Notes under the pieces: model-generated
What the model saw: only the letters and a program-made list of their open reading frames with translations
The model's database searches: none
Told to the model about the DNA's origin: nothing
Part shown: positions 47,097 through 57,270 of the stretch, one piece after another
Numbering within the stretch: position 1 is the first letter of the stretch
How the letters are laid out: each line of letters opens with the position of its first letter
Program-made: the position numbers and the translations under genes
Assembly (NCBI RefSeq): GCF_007747795.1
Contig: NZ_CP036275.1
Coordinates: forward strand, 1,502,501-1,566,500
Direction: 5' to 3'
Origin: Maioricimonas rarisocia
GTDB taxonomy: Bacteria > Planctomycetota > Planctomycetia > Planctomycetales > Planctomycetaceae
Length of the DNA: 64,000 nucleotides

Positions 47097-47495
47097 ATGT
47101 CCGCTTTGATCGGCACCCACCTGAGAGTCGCCCGCCCGACTGACGAAATCGATGAGATCGTGGCGTTCTATCGGGATGGCCTCGGCTTCGATGTGCTCGG
47201 TGAATTCCGCGGACACGAGGGCTTTGACGGCGTCATGCTGGGCCATGCCGGAGTCGCCTATCACCTGGAGTTCACCCGGAAGGAAGGACACCGGGCAGGC
47301 AGGGCTCCCACCGAGGACAACCTGCTCGTGTTCTACCTGCCGGATCGGGACCTCTGGCGGCAGGCGGTCGATCGCATGGTTGCCTGCGGATACGAACCGG
47401 TCCCGGCGTTCAACCCGTACTGGGACCGTCAGGGAGCAACGTTCGAGGACCCGGACGGATACCGGGTTGTGCTGCAGAACGCGGAGTGGCCGTGA
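47097..47495 (+). CDS. VOC (glyoxalase/dioxygenase fold) family protein
   Basis: A 132-residue protein with two beta-alpha-beta3 modules of the vicinal oxygen chelate fold. THLRVARPTDEIDEIVAFYRDGLGFDVLGEF is the first, with a likely His ligand near the start; YHLEFTRKEGH and TFEDPDGYRVVLQN near the end hold further possible metal ligands. Similar proteins are glyoxalases, dioxygenases or antibiotic-resistance proteins; the reaction cannot be told. GGAGAAAG precedes the ATG. It probably shares a transcript with the MocR gene, whose regulon it may belong to. Confidence 0.85.
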   Translation: MSALIGTHLRVARPTDEIDEIVAFYRDGLGFDVLGEFRGHEGFDGVMLGHAGVAYHLEFTRKEGHRAGRAPTEDNLLVFYLPDRDLWRQAVDRMVACGYEPVPAFNPYWDRQGATFEDPDGYRVVLQNAEWP

Positions 47496-47541
47496 GAGGT
47501 GCGAGACGGCTCTGCGGCTGACCACTCCTGTTTGAGCCACC

Positions 47542-47588
47542 CGGGTGCGATGAACATGCTCGCCTTGAAAGGGCGAGCATGGCACCCG
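47542..47588. repeat. Palindromic repeat copy 2, between convergent genes
   Basis: An inner stem of 10 bp (CATGCTCGCC, 47555-47564, with its complement at 47572-47581) is flanked by an outer 7-bp stem (CGGGTGC with GCACCCG) and a 6-base bulge. The inner arm is the same sequence as in copy 1. It lies between the convergent VOC and YhaM-like genes. Confidence 0.75.
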
Positions 47589-47597
47589 TTGTTGCCG

Positions 47598-48572
47598 CTA
47601 CTCCGTCGGGCCGCTCCCCTTGTACAGCTTCCGCTGCATGTTGACCTGGTAGGGAGTCCAGGTGGAGGCCGTGTTCGGGTCGGACTCGATCAGGTTGGTG
47701 AACTCGTTGATCTTCGCGTCGAGGTTGTCGAGGTGGTGCAGGGCGATCGCTTCGGGCGTCATCGGGAGTTTCGGGCTGCCGAATTCGTAGGTGCCGTGGT
47801 GACTCAGCAGCATGTGCTTGAGTCGCAGGGCCGTTTCCTGGGGGAATGACTCGCCGGTTGCCTGTTCGACCTGCGGAATCTTCTCATTGAGCATTTCGAC
47901 GCCGAGCAGCAGGTGCCCGAGCAGCTGTCCCTCGTCGGTGTAGACGAAGTTCTGGTCGTAGCCGAGTTCGCGAAGCTTGCCGATGTCGTGCAGAAAGATG
48001 CCGGCCAGCAGCAGGTTGAGGTCGACCTTCGGGTACAGGTCGCCAATCCGCAGGGCGGTTTCGAGAACGTTGACGATGTGTTCGAGCAGTCCGCCGTGGT
48101 AGGCGTGATGCAGCTTGACGCCGGCGGGCGCGCGGCTGAGTCCGCCCACAATCTCGTCGTCGACGAGAAAGCACTCCATCAGCGTGCGGAGGTTGAGGTC
48201 GTCGATCGCGAGCAGGATCTCACGAAGGCGGTCGAGCAGCTTCTCGACGTCCTGGTTCGTTGACTCGATGTAGTCGTCGGGATCGACCTGCGTGGGCTGC
48301 ACCTGGGCGATGTGCGTGAGGATCACCTGCAGATTGCCCTGATACAGCTGAACCTTGCCGCGGACGCGGACGTAATCACCCGACTGGATATGGGCAACCG
48401 CGTCTTCGCTGACATTCCACAGCAGACCGCTGATCTGCCCGGTCTTGTCGCGGAGCTGCGCGAGCAGGTAGAGGTCGGCGTTGCGGTTCGCCCGAAGCTG
48501 CTTGTCGCTGAGCAGATAGATATCGTCGATGGACTCTCCGTCGGCGAGCTGATTGACGAAAAGGTGGCTCAT
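47598..48572 (-). CDS. YhaM-like protein: OB-fold plus HD phosphohydrolase domain
   Basis: A 324-residue cytosolic protein. The first 95 residues form an OB-fold ([37 protein letters not shown]). The HD domain follows with [16 protein letters not shown], the metal-binding HD pair in [20 protein letters not shown] and [14 protein letters not shown], giving four to five ligands. This architecture is that of YhaM, a 3'-5' exoribonuclease of Gram-positive bacteria, and of related planctomycete proteins. RNase activity is inferred from the architecture only. It converges on the VOC gene across a palindromic hairpin. Confidence 0.85.
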   Translation of the reverse strand: MSHLFVNQLADGESIDDIYLLSDKQLRANRNADLYLLAQLRDKTGQISGLLWNVSEDAVAHIQSGDYVRVRGKVQLYQGNLQVILTHIAQVQPTQVDPDDYIESTNQDVEKLLDRLREILLAIDDLNLRTLMECFLVDDEIVGGLSRAPAGVKLHHAYHGGLLEHIVNVLETALRIGDLYPKVDLNLLLAGIFLHDIGKLRELGYDQNFVYTDEGQLLGHLLLGVEMLNEKIPQVEQATGESFPQETALRLKHMLLSHHGTYEFGSPKLPMTPEAIALHHLDNLDAKINEFTNLIESDPNTASTWTPYQVNMQRKLYKGSGPTE

Positions 48573-48700
48573 GGCGGAGCAATCCTCAGCAGTTTTGTGT
48601 CAAGAAAATGGGCGCATCCGGCGCCAAATCGCAGATTTTAGGGGGCGCGGCGCGGGGTCACAAGTCGCCCCTGTTCATGCCTCAACCCATCGGCGGAAGC

Positions 48701-49795
48701 TTATTCGACCGCGAATCCGAACGGCGATGGATCGATCTCGAGCGGATCGCCGAGGATCATCTGGCGGATCAGAAGTCCGGTAATCGGCGAGAGGTGCAGC
48801 CCCCAGCGGAAATGCCCCGCGGCCAGATACAGGTTTTCAAATCGGGGGGACGGGCCGATGTACGGGCGACCCCGCAACGCTCGCGGCCGCAGTCCGGCCC
48901 AGATTCGCTCGATGTGGGCGTCCGCCAGGGCAGGGCAGAGCCTGAGGGCAAACTGGAGGAGATCCTGCACGGCGGTTGCGGTGTTCCGCTTGTCGAAGCC
49001 GGCCTGCTCCTGCGTGGCGCCGATCAGCAGTCGACCGTCCGGCCGCGGTACCAGGTAGCGATGGCCGCATTCGATCACGTGCCGCAGCACCGGCTGTGGG
49101 GTCGACAGCAGGACGATCTGTCCCCGGATCGGTTCGATCTCGGCGCGGATGCCAGCTCGGGCCAGCAGCGGGGAGGTCCATGAGCCGCTGCAGATGATGA
49201 CGCGTTCGGCCGGATATCGGTCGGTGAGTGTGCGGACGGCGGTGACCCGCTCCCGCTCCATCTCGAAATCGACCGCCGTGGCGCCGCTGACGATCTCCAC
49301 CCCCTCATGCTCTGAGGCCCCGAGAAGGGCTTTCAGGTGCCGTGGATTGCGGACCTGGCATGTCTGCGGCAGTCGGAAGCAGGGCCCCCAGTCGGCATCG
49401 AGATTCTCTTCGTAGTCCCGGGCGGACTCGGTCGAAAGCGGTTCGGTTTCGGCGCCGATCTGCTGCCAGGCAGCCATCTCGTCGGAAACGTCGTTGCCGG
49501 GATTCTCGCCGAATTCGATGCTTCCGCAGCGGCGAAAACCGTTGTCGATGCCGGTCGATTCCCTCAGCTCTTCGGACAGCCGCGGCCAGAGCCGATTCGT
49601 GGCCGCCGTGAGGCCGACGAGCGGATCCTCCGGCGGGGCAGGGCAACCGGGGGGAAGAATGCCGGCCCCAGCCCAGGACGCTTCGCGACCGGGCTGTCCC
49701 TGTTCGAGCAATTGGACCTTCTGGCCGCGACGGGACAGTTCATAGGCGACGGCGAGGCCGATTACGCCTCCACCGACAACGACGACATCATGCAT
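48701..49795 (-). CDS. thiO: Glycine oxidase ThiO-like FAD-dependent oxidoreductase
   Basis: A 364-residue flavoprotein of the DAO family. The FAD-binding dinucleotide motif VVVVGGGVIGLAVAYELSRRG starts at residue 4. EASWAGAGILPPG is the typical DAO loop, and near the C terminus ERIWAGLRPRALRGRPYIG and NLYLAAGHFRWGLHLSPITG fit the ThiO family, which oxidises glycine to iminoglycine for thiazole synthesis. No other thiamine gene is adjacent, so an alternative amine or amino acid oxidase role remains possible. It lies between the YhaM-like gene and the cytochrome-domain gene on the same strand. Confidence 0.85.
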   Translation of the reverse strand: MHDVVVVGGGVIGLAVAYELSRRGQKVQLLEQGQPGREASWAGAGILPPGCPAPPEDPLVGLTAATNRLWPRLSEELRESTGIDNGFRRCGSIEFGENPGNDVSDEMAAWQQIGAETEPLSTESARDYEENLDADWGPCFRLPQTCQVRNPRHLKALLGASEHEGVEIVSGATAVDFEMERERVTAVRTLTDRYPAERVIICSGSWTSPLLARAGIRAEIEPIRGQIVLLSTPQPVLRHVIECGHRYLVPRPDGRLLIGATQEQAGFDKRNTATAVQDLLQFALRLCPALADAHIERIWAGLRPRALRGRPYIGPSPRFENLYLAAGHFRWGLHLSPITGLLIRQMILGDPLEIDPSPFGFAVE

Positions 49796-49858
49796 GGAAG
49801 GAATCAGTTCTGCGATGCCCGACCGGTCATACCGGTCGGGGCTCAGGCGGCAAACGCC

Positions 49859-51742
49859 TCAGCGACTTGCCAGGTTCTTCAGGTAGGCGCGGGCCAGGGC
49901 GTCGAGGCTGGACTGGTAGACGGCACGGGCACTCGCGGCGGTACTCTGTCCCTGCACGATGCTGTTGACGAAGCGGACAAACCGGGCCGTTCCCCCGGCC
50001 GACAGCATGTACCGCACCAGGGTATAGCCGACCGGGCCGGTCGTCGACGGGGAGAACGTTCCCTCCGCGAAGACATCTTCCGGATCGCCCAGTGATGAGA
50101 GGGCTTCGGCAGCCAGTTTGTCGAGATTGCGGAAGTACGGGTTGGATGGCTGAACGTCAGCGGCCATGGCCAGCCCCAGTCCCCGAAGCAACCATCCGGG
50201 GGGCGTGTTGCCCGCCCGCTTGATGAACGCGCCCGTCATGTGGTCGATCAGATTCGCCCGCAGGCCGGGGTTCTCGGCATCCGGGTCGTCGCCCACATCG
50301 AGCAGGGCCACGTAAGCATCCTGAAACTGCCCGGTCACCTTCGAATGGCCGACCATCTTCGGATCGGCCCGGCGTTCCTCAACGACCAGGTTGAACTCGT
50401 CGTAACCGAAGCGGTCCTTGAATACGAAGATCGTCAGCCGTCCCTTCCAGGGCTGGCCCGAACCGGCCGAAAACATCTTGCGGACTTCGCCGATGGCCGC
50501 CTGGCCCCACTCGTCCACCTGCTGCAGTCGCTGCTGGGAGACGTTGCCAAGCACGAGCAGGTCGTCGCTCTGCACGAAGGCGTACGAATCGTTCGGCAGG
50601 GCCCGCTTCCACTGGCTTTCGGACCGATCGAAGCGGTACTTATTGAATTCCTCTGCCGACATCGAGGCAAACTGTTCCGCCTGCATCTCGGCTTCGGTCT
50701 TCACATACTCCCGGAGCGGCGTCCGCGGATCTTCGCCGTCGAACGTGTTCCCTTCGTCGAACCACTTGATGAGATCTTCGTAGTTCTTGCGGGTAATCCG
50801 GGCCTGTCCCTGCGGCATGCGGGGATTCTCGAGTCCGCCGACCAGCCGGAACAGGCGGCTTCCTTCGCGGTTGCCCGGCAGGACGACCCGTCCGCTGTCT
50901 CCCCCTCGCATCATGTCGTAGAAGCTGACCAGCGAGAGTCCTCCCGAACGGCGCTGGGCACTGTGACAGTTCCCGCAGAGGTTCGCGATGAAGGGAGCAA
51001 TGTCGCGCGTAAACGAGACCGTTTCGTCCCCCTTCGGCTTGGGGATCACGATGCTCGGATCGTCTTCCATTTCGGCCCGGTTCGCGAGTTCTCCGAGGGG
51101 GATGTCGTCGTCGTCCGCATCGTAGCGGGCTCCCTGGCCGATCCACGCGGCAATCGTCTGCAGCTCTTCGCGGGAAAGCGGAGGACGTCCCCGCGGCATC
51201 CGCTGCTGCGGATTCGGGGCCAGCAGGCGGGCCATGATGAGGCTGGCGTTCGCGTTGCGTGGCCTGAGCAGAAGGCCGTTCTGTCCGCCCCGTTTCCAGC
51301 CGGCGAACGTATTCAGCCGCAGGTTGGCCCGCGGGTTGTTCCCGCCATGACAGCCCAGGCAGTTCTCGGCGATGATGGGAGCAACGTCTTTGGAGAAACT
51401 GACGCCGCCACCTCCACCCGCCTTCCCGCGAACGTTTTCGAGCGCCTTGCGGTACCGTTCGATCGTTGGCATCACGCCGAGCAGCTTGCGGTCATCCGGT
51501 TCCAGGCCGGCTGCTTCGGCGATGGTTTTGAGCTGGTCTTCGGCCGACTCGAGCAGGCTGGCCGCCTCGTCGATTTCCTTCTGGCGGATCAGGCCGCTTA
51601 CCTTGGCCAGGTCCCGCTTGATCTGCGTCAGTTCCTGACGCTGCTCGGGAGTGATCTGTGCCGATGCAGGCGAACTGCAGACGGCCAGAAGCAGAAAGAG
51701 GGCGAGGGGCAGGATGTAGAGGCGGCTCGCAAACGGGGGCAT
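49859..51742 (-). CDS. Exported protein with two planctomycete-type cytochrome c domains
   Basis: A 627-residue secreted protein. Signal peptide ILPLALFLLLAVCSSPASAQ; then a coiled-coil region (about 30-100, ITPEQRQELTQIKRDLAKVS...); then two PSCyt1-like heme c domains, VSFSKDVAPIIAENCLGCHGG and SFTRDIAPFIANLCGNCHS, each with a canonical CXXCH. The C-terminal 230 residues (RLTIFVFKDRFGYDEFNL..., later GPVGYTLVRYMLSAGG) resemble peptidase-like proteins of the DUF1570 kind, but I see no intact HEXXH. Function is unknown. A candidate promoter lies about 235 bp upstream of the start. Confidence 0.85.
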   Translation of the reverse strand: MPPFASRLYILPLALFLLLAVCSSPASAQITPEQRQELTQIKRDLAKVSGLIRQKEIDEAASLLESAEDQLKTIAEAAGLEPDDRKLLGVMPTIERYRKALENVRGKAGGGGGVSFSKDVAPIIAENCLGCHGGNNPRANLRLNTFAGWKRGGQNGLLLRPRNANASLIMARLLAPNPQQRMPRGRPPLSREELQTIAAWIGQGARYDADDDDIPLGELANRAEMEDDPSIVIPKPKGDETVSFTRDIAPFIANLCGNCHSAQRRSGGLSLVSFYDMMRGGDSGRVVLPGNREGSRLFRLVGGLENPRMPQGQARITRKNYEDLIKWFDEGNTFDGEDPRTPLREYVKTEAEMQAEQFASMSAEEFNKYRFDRSESQWKRALPNDSYAFVQSDDLLVLGNVSQQRLQQVDEWGQAAIGEVRKMFSAGSGQPWKGRLTIFVFKDRFGYDEFNLVVEERRADPKMVGHSKVTGQFQDAYVALLDVGDDPDAENPGLRANLIDHMTGAFIKRAGNTPPGWLLRGLGLAMAADVQPSNPYFRNLDKLAAEALSSLGDPEDVFAEGTFSPSTTGPVGYTLVRYMLSAGGTARFVRFVNSIVQGQSTAASARAVYQSSLDALARAYLKNLASR

Positions 51743-52043
51743 CGGTGACCTCGCAGTCTGGACGGACGGAATTCCGGGGCGGGCCTGTGGGGCGGGACGC
51801 GCCGGGCAGGCGTGGTCGTCTCAAGTGGCTCGCTCGCCGCGACGCCCGGGGAGGGAGTCAACTGGCCGATATAACCGGTTCGACAGGGGACGAGGCGGTG
51901 CCGCATGAGCAAAGTCGCTCGCGGCAATCAGCAATGGACGGACCCTGTCCGGGAGGAGCCAAATCCTCGCAATCCAGTATAGGACCCGATCGAGGCATCG
52001 CAAAGGTGGACCTGTCGATCGGGCTGCGGACGGTGCCGGAGCG
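51743..52043. other. Intergenic region with a candidate promoter
   Basis: About 300 bp between argS and the cytochrome-domain gene. No gene is seen. A promoter-like pair on the minus strand is listed separately; the 5' leader it would create is long. Confidence 0.45.
51976..52003 (-). promoter_or_regulatory. Candidate sigma-70-like promoter for the cytochrome-domain gene
   Basis: On the minus strand TTGCGA (4 of 6) and TATACT (5 of 6) are spaced 16 bp. The start would be about 225 bp upstream of the ATG at 51742. Weak -35 and long leader keep this tentative. Confidence 0.35.
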
Positions 52044-53999
52044 CTACATCTGCTCGCAGACCTCGATCCCCAGCAGGGACAGCCCGCGGGCAATCACCCG
52101 CCCGGTCAGGTCGACCAGCTTCAGGCGGCTCGCCTTGAGCGATTCGTCCTGCTCCTTCAGCACGTGGCAGTTGTCGTAGAAGGTGCTGAAGTCGTTGGCC
52201 AACTCAAACAGATACTGCGTCAGGACGTTCGGCCGGTACTCGTCCACCACAGAGGCGAGGGCCTCCTCGAACCGGCAGATCTTGAGCGCGAGGGACCGCT
52301 CGGCGGAATGCGTGAGGACGATCTTCTGCGGTGACTGCTGCAGCTGTTCGCTGGTGACGCCCCCCTTGCGGAGGATGCCGCGAGTTCGGGCGTAGGCGTA
52401 CTGCATGTACGTCGCCGTGTCCCCCGTCATCGCCAGCATCTTGTCCCAGTCGAAGATGTAGTCGCTGTCGCGGTTGTGACGCAGGTCGGCGTACTTGATG
52501 CCGCCGATGCCCACGATCTCCGCAACGGCCTGGCGGGTGGCCTCGTCCAGTTCCGGACCGTCCCGTTTGGCATCGTCGTTGGCGTCGACGATCTGGCGGG
52601 CCTTGGCGACCGCTTCGTCCAGCAGGCTTTCGAGTCCGACGGTATCCCCGGAGCGAGTCTTGTACGGCTTGCGGTCCTTGCCCATGACGGTGCCGAAGCT
52701 GACGTGCTTCAGCTCGACGTCGCCGTACCCCCACTTCGCTGCGGTTTCGAACAGCAGCTTGAAGTGCTCGCTCTGCCGGGAATCGACCACGTACAGGATC
52801 GAGTCGGCGTTCAGTTCTTCGACGCGGTAGCGAATTGTCGCCAGGTCGGTCGTGGCGTAGGTGTAGGCACCGTCGGTCTTCTGCACGATGAAGGGAGCGT
52901 CGTTTCCTTCGATGAAGACGCACTGGGCACCGCCACTCTCGACGGCCATCTCTTTCTGCTGCAGATTCTCGACCACGTCCTTGAGGAACGGGTCGTAGAA
53001 GCTTTCGCCGAGCGTTTTGTCAAAATGGATGTCCAGTCGCTCGTAAATCCGGTTCAGCGCCGAGAGGCACTGCGGCAGGAACCGATCCCACAGCCGACGG
53101 TTCTCTTCGTCGCCGGCGTGCAGGCGGGCCGTCTCGTCGCGGGCGGCCCGGGCAATCTGCGGATGGGCGTCGGCGAGCGCTTTCAGGTCGGCGTCGTCTT
53201 CAACGGCGGCGATCTTCGACTTCGTCGAGCGAATGGCATCCTGAATCTCGGACACTTCGCTGCGCAGTTTCTTCGCGGCCTTCTTCGCCTTCTTGTCGCC
53301 GGCCGGATCGGGAAGTTCGTCCAGGCGGGTCTGCTTCTCGGCCAGCAGCGACTCCTGTTCCGGCAGCTTGCGAACCGCCTCGTGGTAGTCGCTGAGCTGA
53401 TTCACCAGGCGGTAGAGACGGGCCAGTTCGCCGACCGGATCGTCGGCGTAGTGCTGCTCGTCGAGGAAGTTCTTGTAGCCGTAGATGATCATCCCGAACT
53501 GGGTGCCCCAGTCGCCGATGTGGTTGTCGCTGACCACGTCGTGCCCGAGATACCGCAGAATGCGGTTGAGGGCATCGCCGATCACCGTGCTGCGGAGGTG
53601 GCCGACGTGCATCGGCTTGGCGACGTTGGGGGAGGAGAAGTCGACGACGACGTGCCGGGGGGACGCGGCCGCTTCGACCCCCAGCCGCTCGTCCCGAAAC
53701 GCCTGTTCGAATCGCTCGACGATCCAGTCGTCCTGCAGGCGGAGATTGATGAACCCGGGGCCGGCCACCTCCGCCGGGTCGCACAGATCGGTCAGATCCA
53801 GCTTGTCGACGATGTGGGCGGCCACTTCGCGCGGATTGGTGCCGTGCCGCTTGGCGAGCGGCATCGCGCAGTTGGCCTGGAAGTCGCCGAATTTCGGGTC
53901 CTGCGCCGGTCGCACCATACTGGCGAAGTCGGCAGGGTTCTCGGTGAAATCGGCAAGGACGACGGCCAGTCGCCGGCGAAGTTCGGCCAGCACGTTCAT
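52044..53999 (-). CDS. argS: Arginyl-tRNA synthetase with inserted coiled coil
   Basis: Class I synthetase, 651 residues. The HIGH motif is HVGHLRS (about 131-137), preceded by FSSPNVAKPMH; the KMSKS-equivalent loop is MGKDRKPYKTRSGDTV, as usual in ArgRS. An N-terminal tRNA-binding domain and C-terminal DALR helical domain (ending LLGIEVCEQM) are present. Between about residues 203 and 285, where most family members have a short loop, there is an extra Lys/Glu-rich coiled coil (EKQTRLDEL..., KKAKKAAKKLRSEVSEIQ) followed by the usual ARLHAGDEENRRLW. The ATG at 53999 fits the family; the frame to 54083 does not. It is preceded by rsfS on the same strand, about 100 bp away. Confidence 0.93.
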   Translation of the reverse strand: MNVLAELRRRLAVVLADFTENPADFASMVRPAQDPKFGDFQANCAMPLAKRHGTNPREVAAHIVDKLDLTDLCDPAEVAGPGFINLRLQDDWIVERFEQAFRDERLGVEAAASPRHVVVDFSSPNVAKPMHVGHLRSTVIGDALNRILRYLGHDVVSDNHIGDWGTQFGMIIYGYKNFLDEQHYADDPVGELARLYRLVNQLSDYHEAVRKLPEQESLLAEKQTRLDELPDPAGDKKAKKAAKKLRSEVSEIQDAIRSTKSKIAAVEDDADLKALADAHPQIARAARDETARLHAGDEENRRLWDRFLPQCLSALNRIYERLDIHFDKTLGESFYDPFLKDVVENLQQKEMAVESGGAQCVFIEGNDAPFIVQKTDGAYTYATTDLATIRYRVEELNADSILYVVDSRQSEHFKLLFETAAKWGYGDVELKHVSFGTVMGKDRKPYKTRSGDTVGLESLLDEAVAKARQIVDANDDAKRDGPELDEATRQAVAEIVGIGGIKYADLRHNRDSDYIFDWDKMLAMTGDTATYMQYAYARTRGILRKGGVTSEQLQQSPQKIVLTHSAERSLALKICRFEEALASVVDEYRPNVLTQYLFELANDFSTFYDNCHVLKEQDESLKASRLKLVDLTGRVIARGLSLLGIEVCEQM

Positions 54000-54101
54000 G
54001 TTTGGCAACTCGGCGGAGCAGGGGCGGAAACGGATCCCGGATGACGAAAACACCGGCAGCGGTGCCCGGGAGGGATGAAGCAATCTGGTCGAGCGGCCGA
54101 T

Positions 54102-54566
54102 TCAGTCGGTGGACGGCTCATCGCCCGGCGGCGAATCGGGGGGAGCAGCACCGCTTTTCTCGAGCTGGTCCTGCCAGTCCACCTGCGGAGCGTCGGCCCA
54201 GAGGTTCTCCAGGTCGTACAGCTCACGGGTCTCGCCCGTAAACACGTGCAGCACGACGTCGCCGTAATCCTCGACGATCCAGTTACTTTCGTCGTAACCT
54301 TCGACACCCATGCGGCGGGAATTCTGCTGGGCAAGGACCCGGTCACATTCTTCGGCAATCGCGTGCATCTGCCGCCGGCTGTTACCGGTCGTGATCACGA
54401 AGTAATCGAACAGCGGCGTAATACCGGTCAGATCGAGAACAATCGTGTTCTCGCCACGCAGATTGTCGCAGGCGCGTGCACACAGGCAGGCGTGCTGCAG
54501 ACTTCGCGACGATGCCGCGGAAGTCGACGTCGAACTGGAAATCGTACTACTCCCCGTTGTTTTCAA
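54102..54566 (-). CDS. rsfS: Ribosomal silencing factor RsfS
   Basis: RsfS binds ribosomal protein L14 and blocks subunit joining in stationary phase. The family signature is present: [37 protein letters not shown], then [57 protein letters not shown], ending normally before a short Pro/Ser-rich tail. The start is a TTG at 54566 with GGGGAGG about 12 bases upstream; a Ser/Thr-rich leader of about 20 residues precedes the core. It is the gene before argS on the minus strand. Confidence 0.9.
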   Translation of the reverse strand: MKTTGSSTISSSTSTSAASSRSLQHACLCARACDNLRGENTIVLDLTGITPLFDYFVITTGNSRRQMHAIAEECDRVLAQQNSRRMGVEGYDESNWIVEDYGDVVLHVFTGETRELYDLENLWADAPQVDWQDQLEKSGAAPPDSPPGDEPSTD

Positions 54567-54702
54567 ACGACAAACGGTCCTCCCCGCATGCAGGGATTAT
54601 AGCGGTGACCGGCCCCGCGGCGGGCCCGCATGGGCGGATTCCCGGAGAGGTCGGACGGCCGGCGACCTGTCGCCGGTGCGGTCGGACTGGTGCCTCTGGG
54701 CC

Positions 54703-57270
54703 TCAGAATGCGAGCGCGTACTGGACGACAAGCCCGGCAAAGACCACTGACACCATGCTCATCAATTTGATGAGGATGTTCAAGCTCGGTCCGGAAGTGT
54801 CCTTGAACGGGTCGCCGACGGTATCGCCGACGACGGCCGCCTTGTGTGCGTCCGTCCCTTTGCCGCCGTGGGCGCCCGATTCGATGTACTTCTTCGCATT
54901 GTCCCAGGCACCGCCGGAGTTGGCCATCATGATCGCGACGGCGAATCCGGACGTCAGACCGCCGGCCAGCATTCCCATCACCCCGCCGACACCGAGCACC
55001 AGACCGACCAGAATCGGCACGATCAGCCCCAGGCAGGCCGGGACGATCATTTCACGCTGTGCCGCTGCCGTACTGATGTCGACACAGGCGGCGTAGTCCG
55101 GGGTCGCCTCGCCTTCCATGATTCCCGGAATATCCCGGAACTGGCGACGGACCTCTTCCACCATGTGGCCGGCGGCCCGTCCGACCGCCTTCATCGTCAA
55201 CGAGCAGAAAACGAATGCCAGCATCACTCCCATAAAGAGACCGACCAGCACTTTGGGGTTCATGATGGTGACGTCGTAAAAACGGACGTAATCGGGCAGC
55301 CGGGCATGATGGTTCTCAACGACCCGGTCGGCTTCTACAAGGGCAGCCATGTCGATCGTCAGGGCGTCGCCGCGACTGGCGTCGGCGAATCGGGCCAGAT
55401 CCGAGTTTTCTGCGGCACGCGAGGTCGGATAGACGAGATAGGCCTGGTTCTCGTCGTCCGATTCCCGACGAAGCGTCAGGACACCCGAACCGAGCTTGAC
55501 CACGTTGGCCTCGCTGTCGTCGGTGGTGAGTTCGACATTCTCAGCAGCGACCGCCCAGCGCTCGATGCCGACCCGCACCTCTTCCACGTAAGCGGCCAGC
55601 AGCGCCAGAGCCGTCAGCGCGGCCGATCCAATGGCGAAACCCTTGCCGGTCGCGGCGGTGGTGTTCCCCAGACTGTCCAGAGCGTCGGTCCGCTCGCGGA
55701 CGGAAGGATGCTGTTCGCTCATCTCGGCGTTGCCGCCGGCGTTGTCGGCAATCGGGCCGTAGGCATCGGTGGCGAGCGTGATGCCCAGCGTGCTGAGCAT
55801 TCCCACCGCGGCGATGGCCACGCCGTACAGGCCCATCGCGAAGAGCTTGGGATCCTGGAAGTCCATGCCGGTGCAGGCACCAAACGCCGACAGGATCGCA
55901 ATACCGATGATGACGATCGGCACCCAGACGCTGTAAAAGCCTTCGGCGACGCCGGCAATGATCACGGTCGCCGGACCGGTGACCGCCTGGTCGGCGATCC
56001 GTTTGGTCGGTGCGTAAACATCGCTGGTCGAGTATTCGGTCCACCAGCCGATGAACACGCCCGCAAACAGCCCAATGACGATCGCGGCAAGCACGCCGAA
56101 CATCTGAGTCCCGTGGCGGAGTCCTTCGGCGGCAAGTTCGGTTTCGATGCCGGACGATGGTTTGACGAGCATCAGCCAGACGAGGAGGGCAGACACGACT
56201 GCAATCGCCACGCTGCTGCCGTTCACGCCGCGACCGAGGGCCTTCAGCAGGTTCCGCTGGCTGGCTCCTTCTTCGGTCCGAACCAGAAAAATGCCCATGA
56301 TCGAAAGGCCGATGCCCAGGCCGGCGAGGACCATCGGCAGCAGCAGCATCATGAACTGCATCTTGGGGAAACCGGCGTAGGCGGCGACGCCCAGAGCGGC
56401 ACTGGCCAGAATCGAACCGCAGTACGACTCGTACAGGTCGGCTCCCATGCCGGCAACGTCACCGACATTGTCGCCCACGTTGTCGGCAATCGTCGCCGGG
56501 TTACGGGGATCATCTTCGGGGATGCCCGCTTCGACTTTACCTACCAGGTCGGCACCGACGTCGGCCGCCTTGGTGAAGATGCCGCCACCTACGCGGGCAA
56601 ACAGTGCCTGACTGCTCGCTCCCATGCCGAAGCAGAGCATGGTGACGGTGATCTCGACCAGCTCCATGCCGACGATCCAGTGCAGGACCGCGAACCAGAG
56701 GCAGATGTCGAGCAGACCGAGTCCGACGACGGTCAGGCCCATCACCGCACCGCTGCGGAAGGCGACCTGCAGGCCGTCGTTGAGGGAATTCTTGCAGGCC
56801 TGTGTGGTTCGCGAACTGGCCAGGGTCGCGGTCTTCATTCCGCACCAGCCGGCCAGGGCCGAGAAGAACCCGCCGGAAACAAAGGCGAAGGGGACCCAGG
56901 GGGACTGCGCCTTGAAGACAAAGGCGACGACCATCAGCAAAGCCATGGTAATCGCGAAGAAGATGGCGACGACTTTGTACTGTCGCCAGAGGTAAGCATT
57001 GGCTCCGTCGCGGACGTGGCCCGCGATTTCGACCATCCGCTCGTCCCCTTCGTCCTGCTCGACCATCCAGCGGAAGAATCTGTAGGCGAAGACGAGAGCG
57101 GCAATCGACCCGATAAACGCGACCCCCCAGCCGATCGCGACGCTGACTTCACTCACCTCAACCGATTCGGCCGCCCATGCGGGCGAAGCTCCTTGTTCCA
57201 GCAGCCATCCGATTCCAACTGCCCGCGTCAGATGCGAGCCCCAGTTCCGGCCACGGTTCGTGATTGTCAT
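54703..57270 (-). CDS. hppA: Membrane-bound K+-dependent pyrophosphatase with inserted loop
   Basis: An 855-residue membrane pyrophosphatase that couples PPi hydrolysis to Na+ or H+ pumping. Motifs seen: [23 protein letters not shown] (PPi-binding), [40 protein letters not shown] and [26 protein letters not shown] (535-544) has Ala where K+-independent enzymes have Lys, so it is K+-dependent; such enzymes are usually Na+ pumps, but the ion is inferred. At about 565-665 there is an extra segment of roughly 90-100 residues, without membrane helices, in a loop that is short in most homologues. The first 35 residues look like a signal-like leader. Confidence 0.92.
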   Translation of the reverse strand: MTITNRGRNWGSHLTRAVGIGWLLEQGASPAWAAESVEVSEVSVAIGWGVAFIGSIAALVFAYRFFRWMVEQDEGDERMVEIAGHVRDGANAYLWRQYKVVAIFFAITMALLMVVAFVFKAQSPWVPFAFVSGGFFSALAGWCGMKTATLASSRTTQACKNSLNDGLQVAFRSGAVMGLTVVGLGLLDICLWFAVLHWIVGMELVEITVTMLCFGMGASSQALFARVGGGIFTKAADVGADLVGKVEAGIPEDDPRNPATIADNVGDNVGDVAGMGADLYESYCGSILASAALGVAAYAGFPKMQFMMLLLPMVLAGLGIGLSIMGIFLVRTEEGASQRNLLKALGRGVNGSSVAIAVVSALLVWLMLVKPSSGIETELAAEGLRHGTQMFGVLAAIVIGLFAGVFIGWWTEYSTSDVYAPTKRIADQAVTGPATVIIAGVAEGFYSVWVPIVIIGIAILSAFGACTGMDFQDPKLFAMGLYGVAIAAVGMLSTLGITLATDAYGPIADNAGGNAEMSEQHPSVRERTDALDSLGNTTAATGKGFAIGSAALTALALLAAYVEEVRVGIERWAVAAENVELTTDDSEANVVKLGSGVLTLRRESDDENQAYLVYPTSRAAENSDLARFADASRGDALTIDMAALVEADRVVENHHARLPDYVRFYDVTIMNPKVLVGLFMGVMLAFVFCSLTMKAVGRAAGHMVEEVRRQFRDIPGIMEGEATPDYAACVDISTAAAQREMIVPACLGLIVPILVGLVLGVGGVMGMLAGGLTSGFAVAIMMANSGGAWDNAKKYIESGAHGGKGTDAHKAAVVGDTVGDPFKDTSGPSLNILIKLMSMVSVVFAGLVVQYALAF

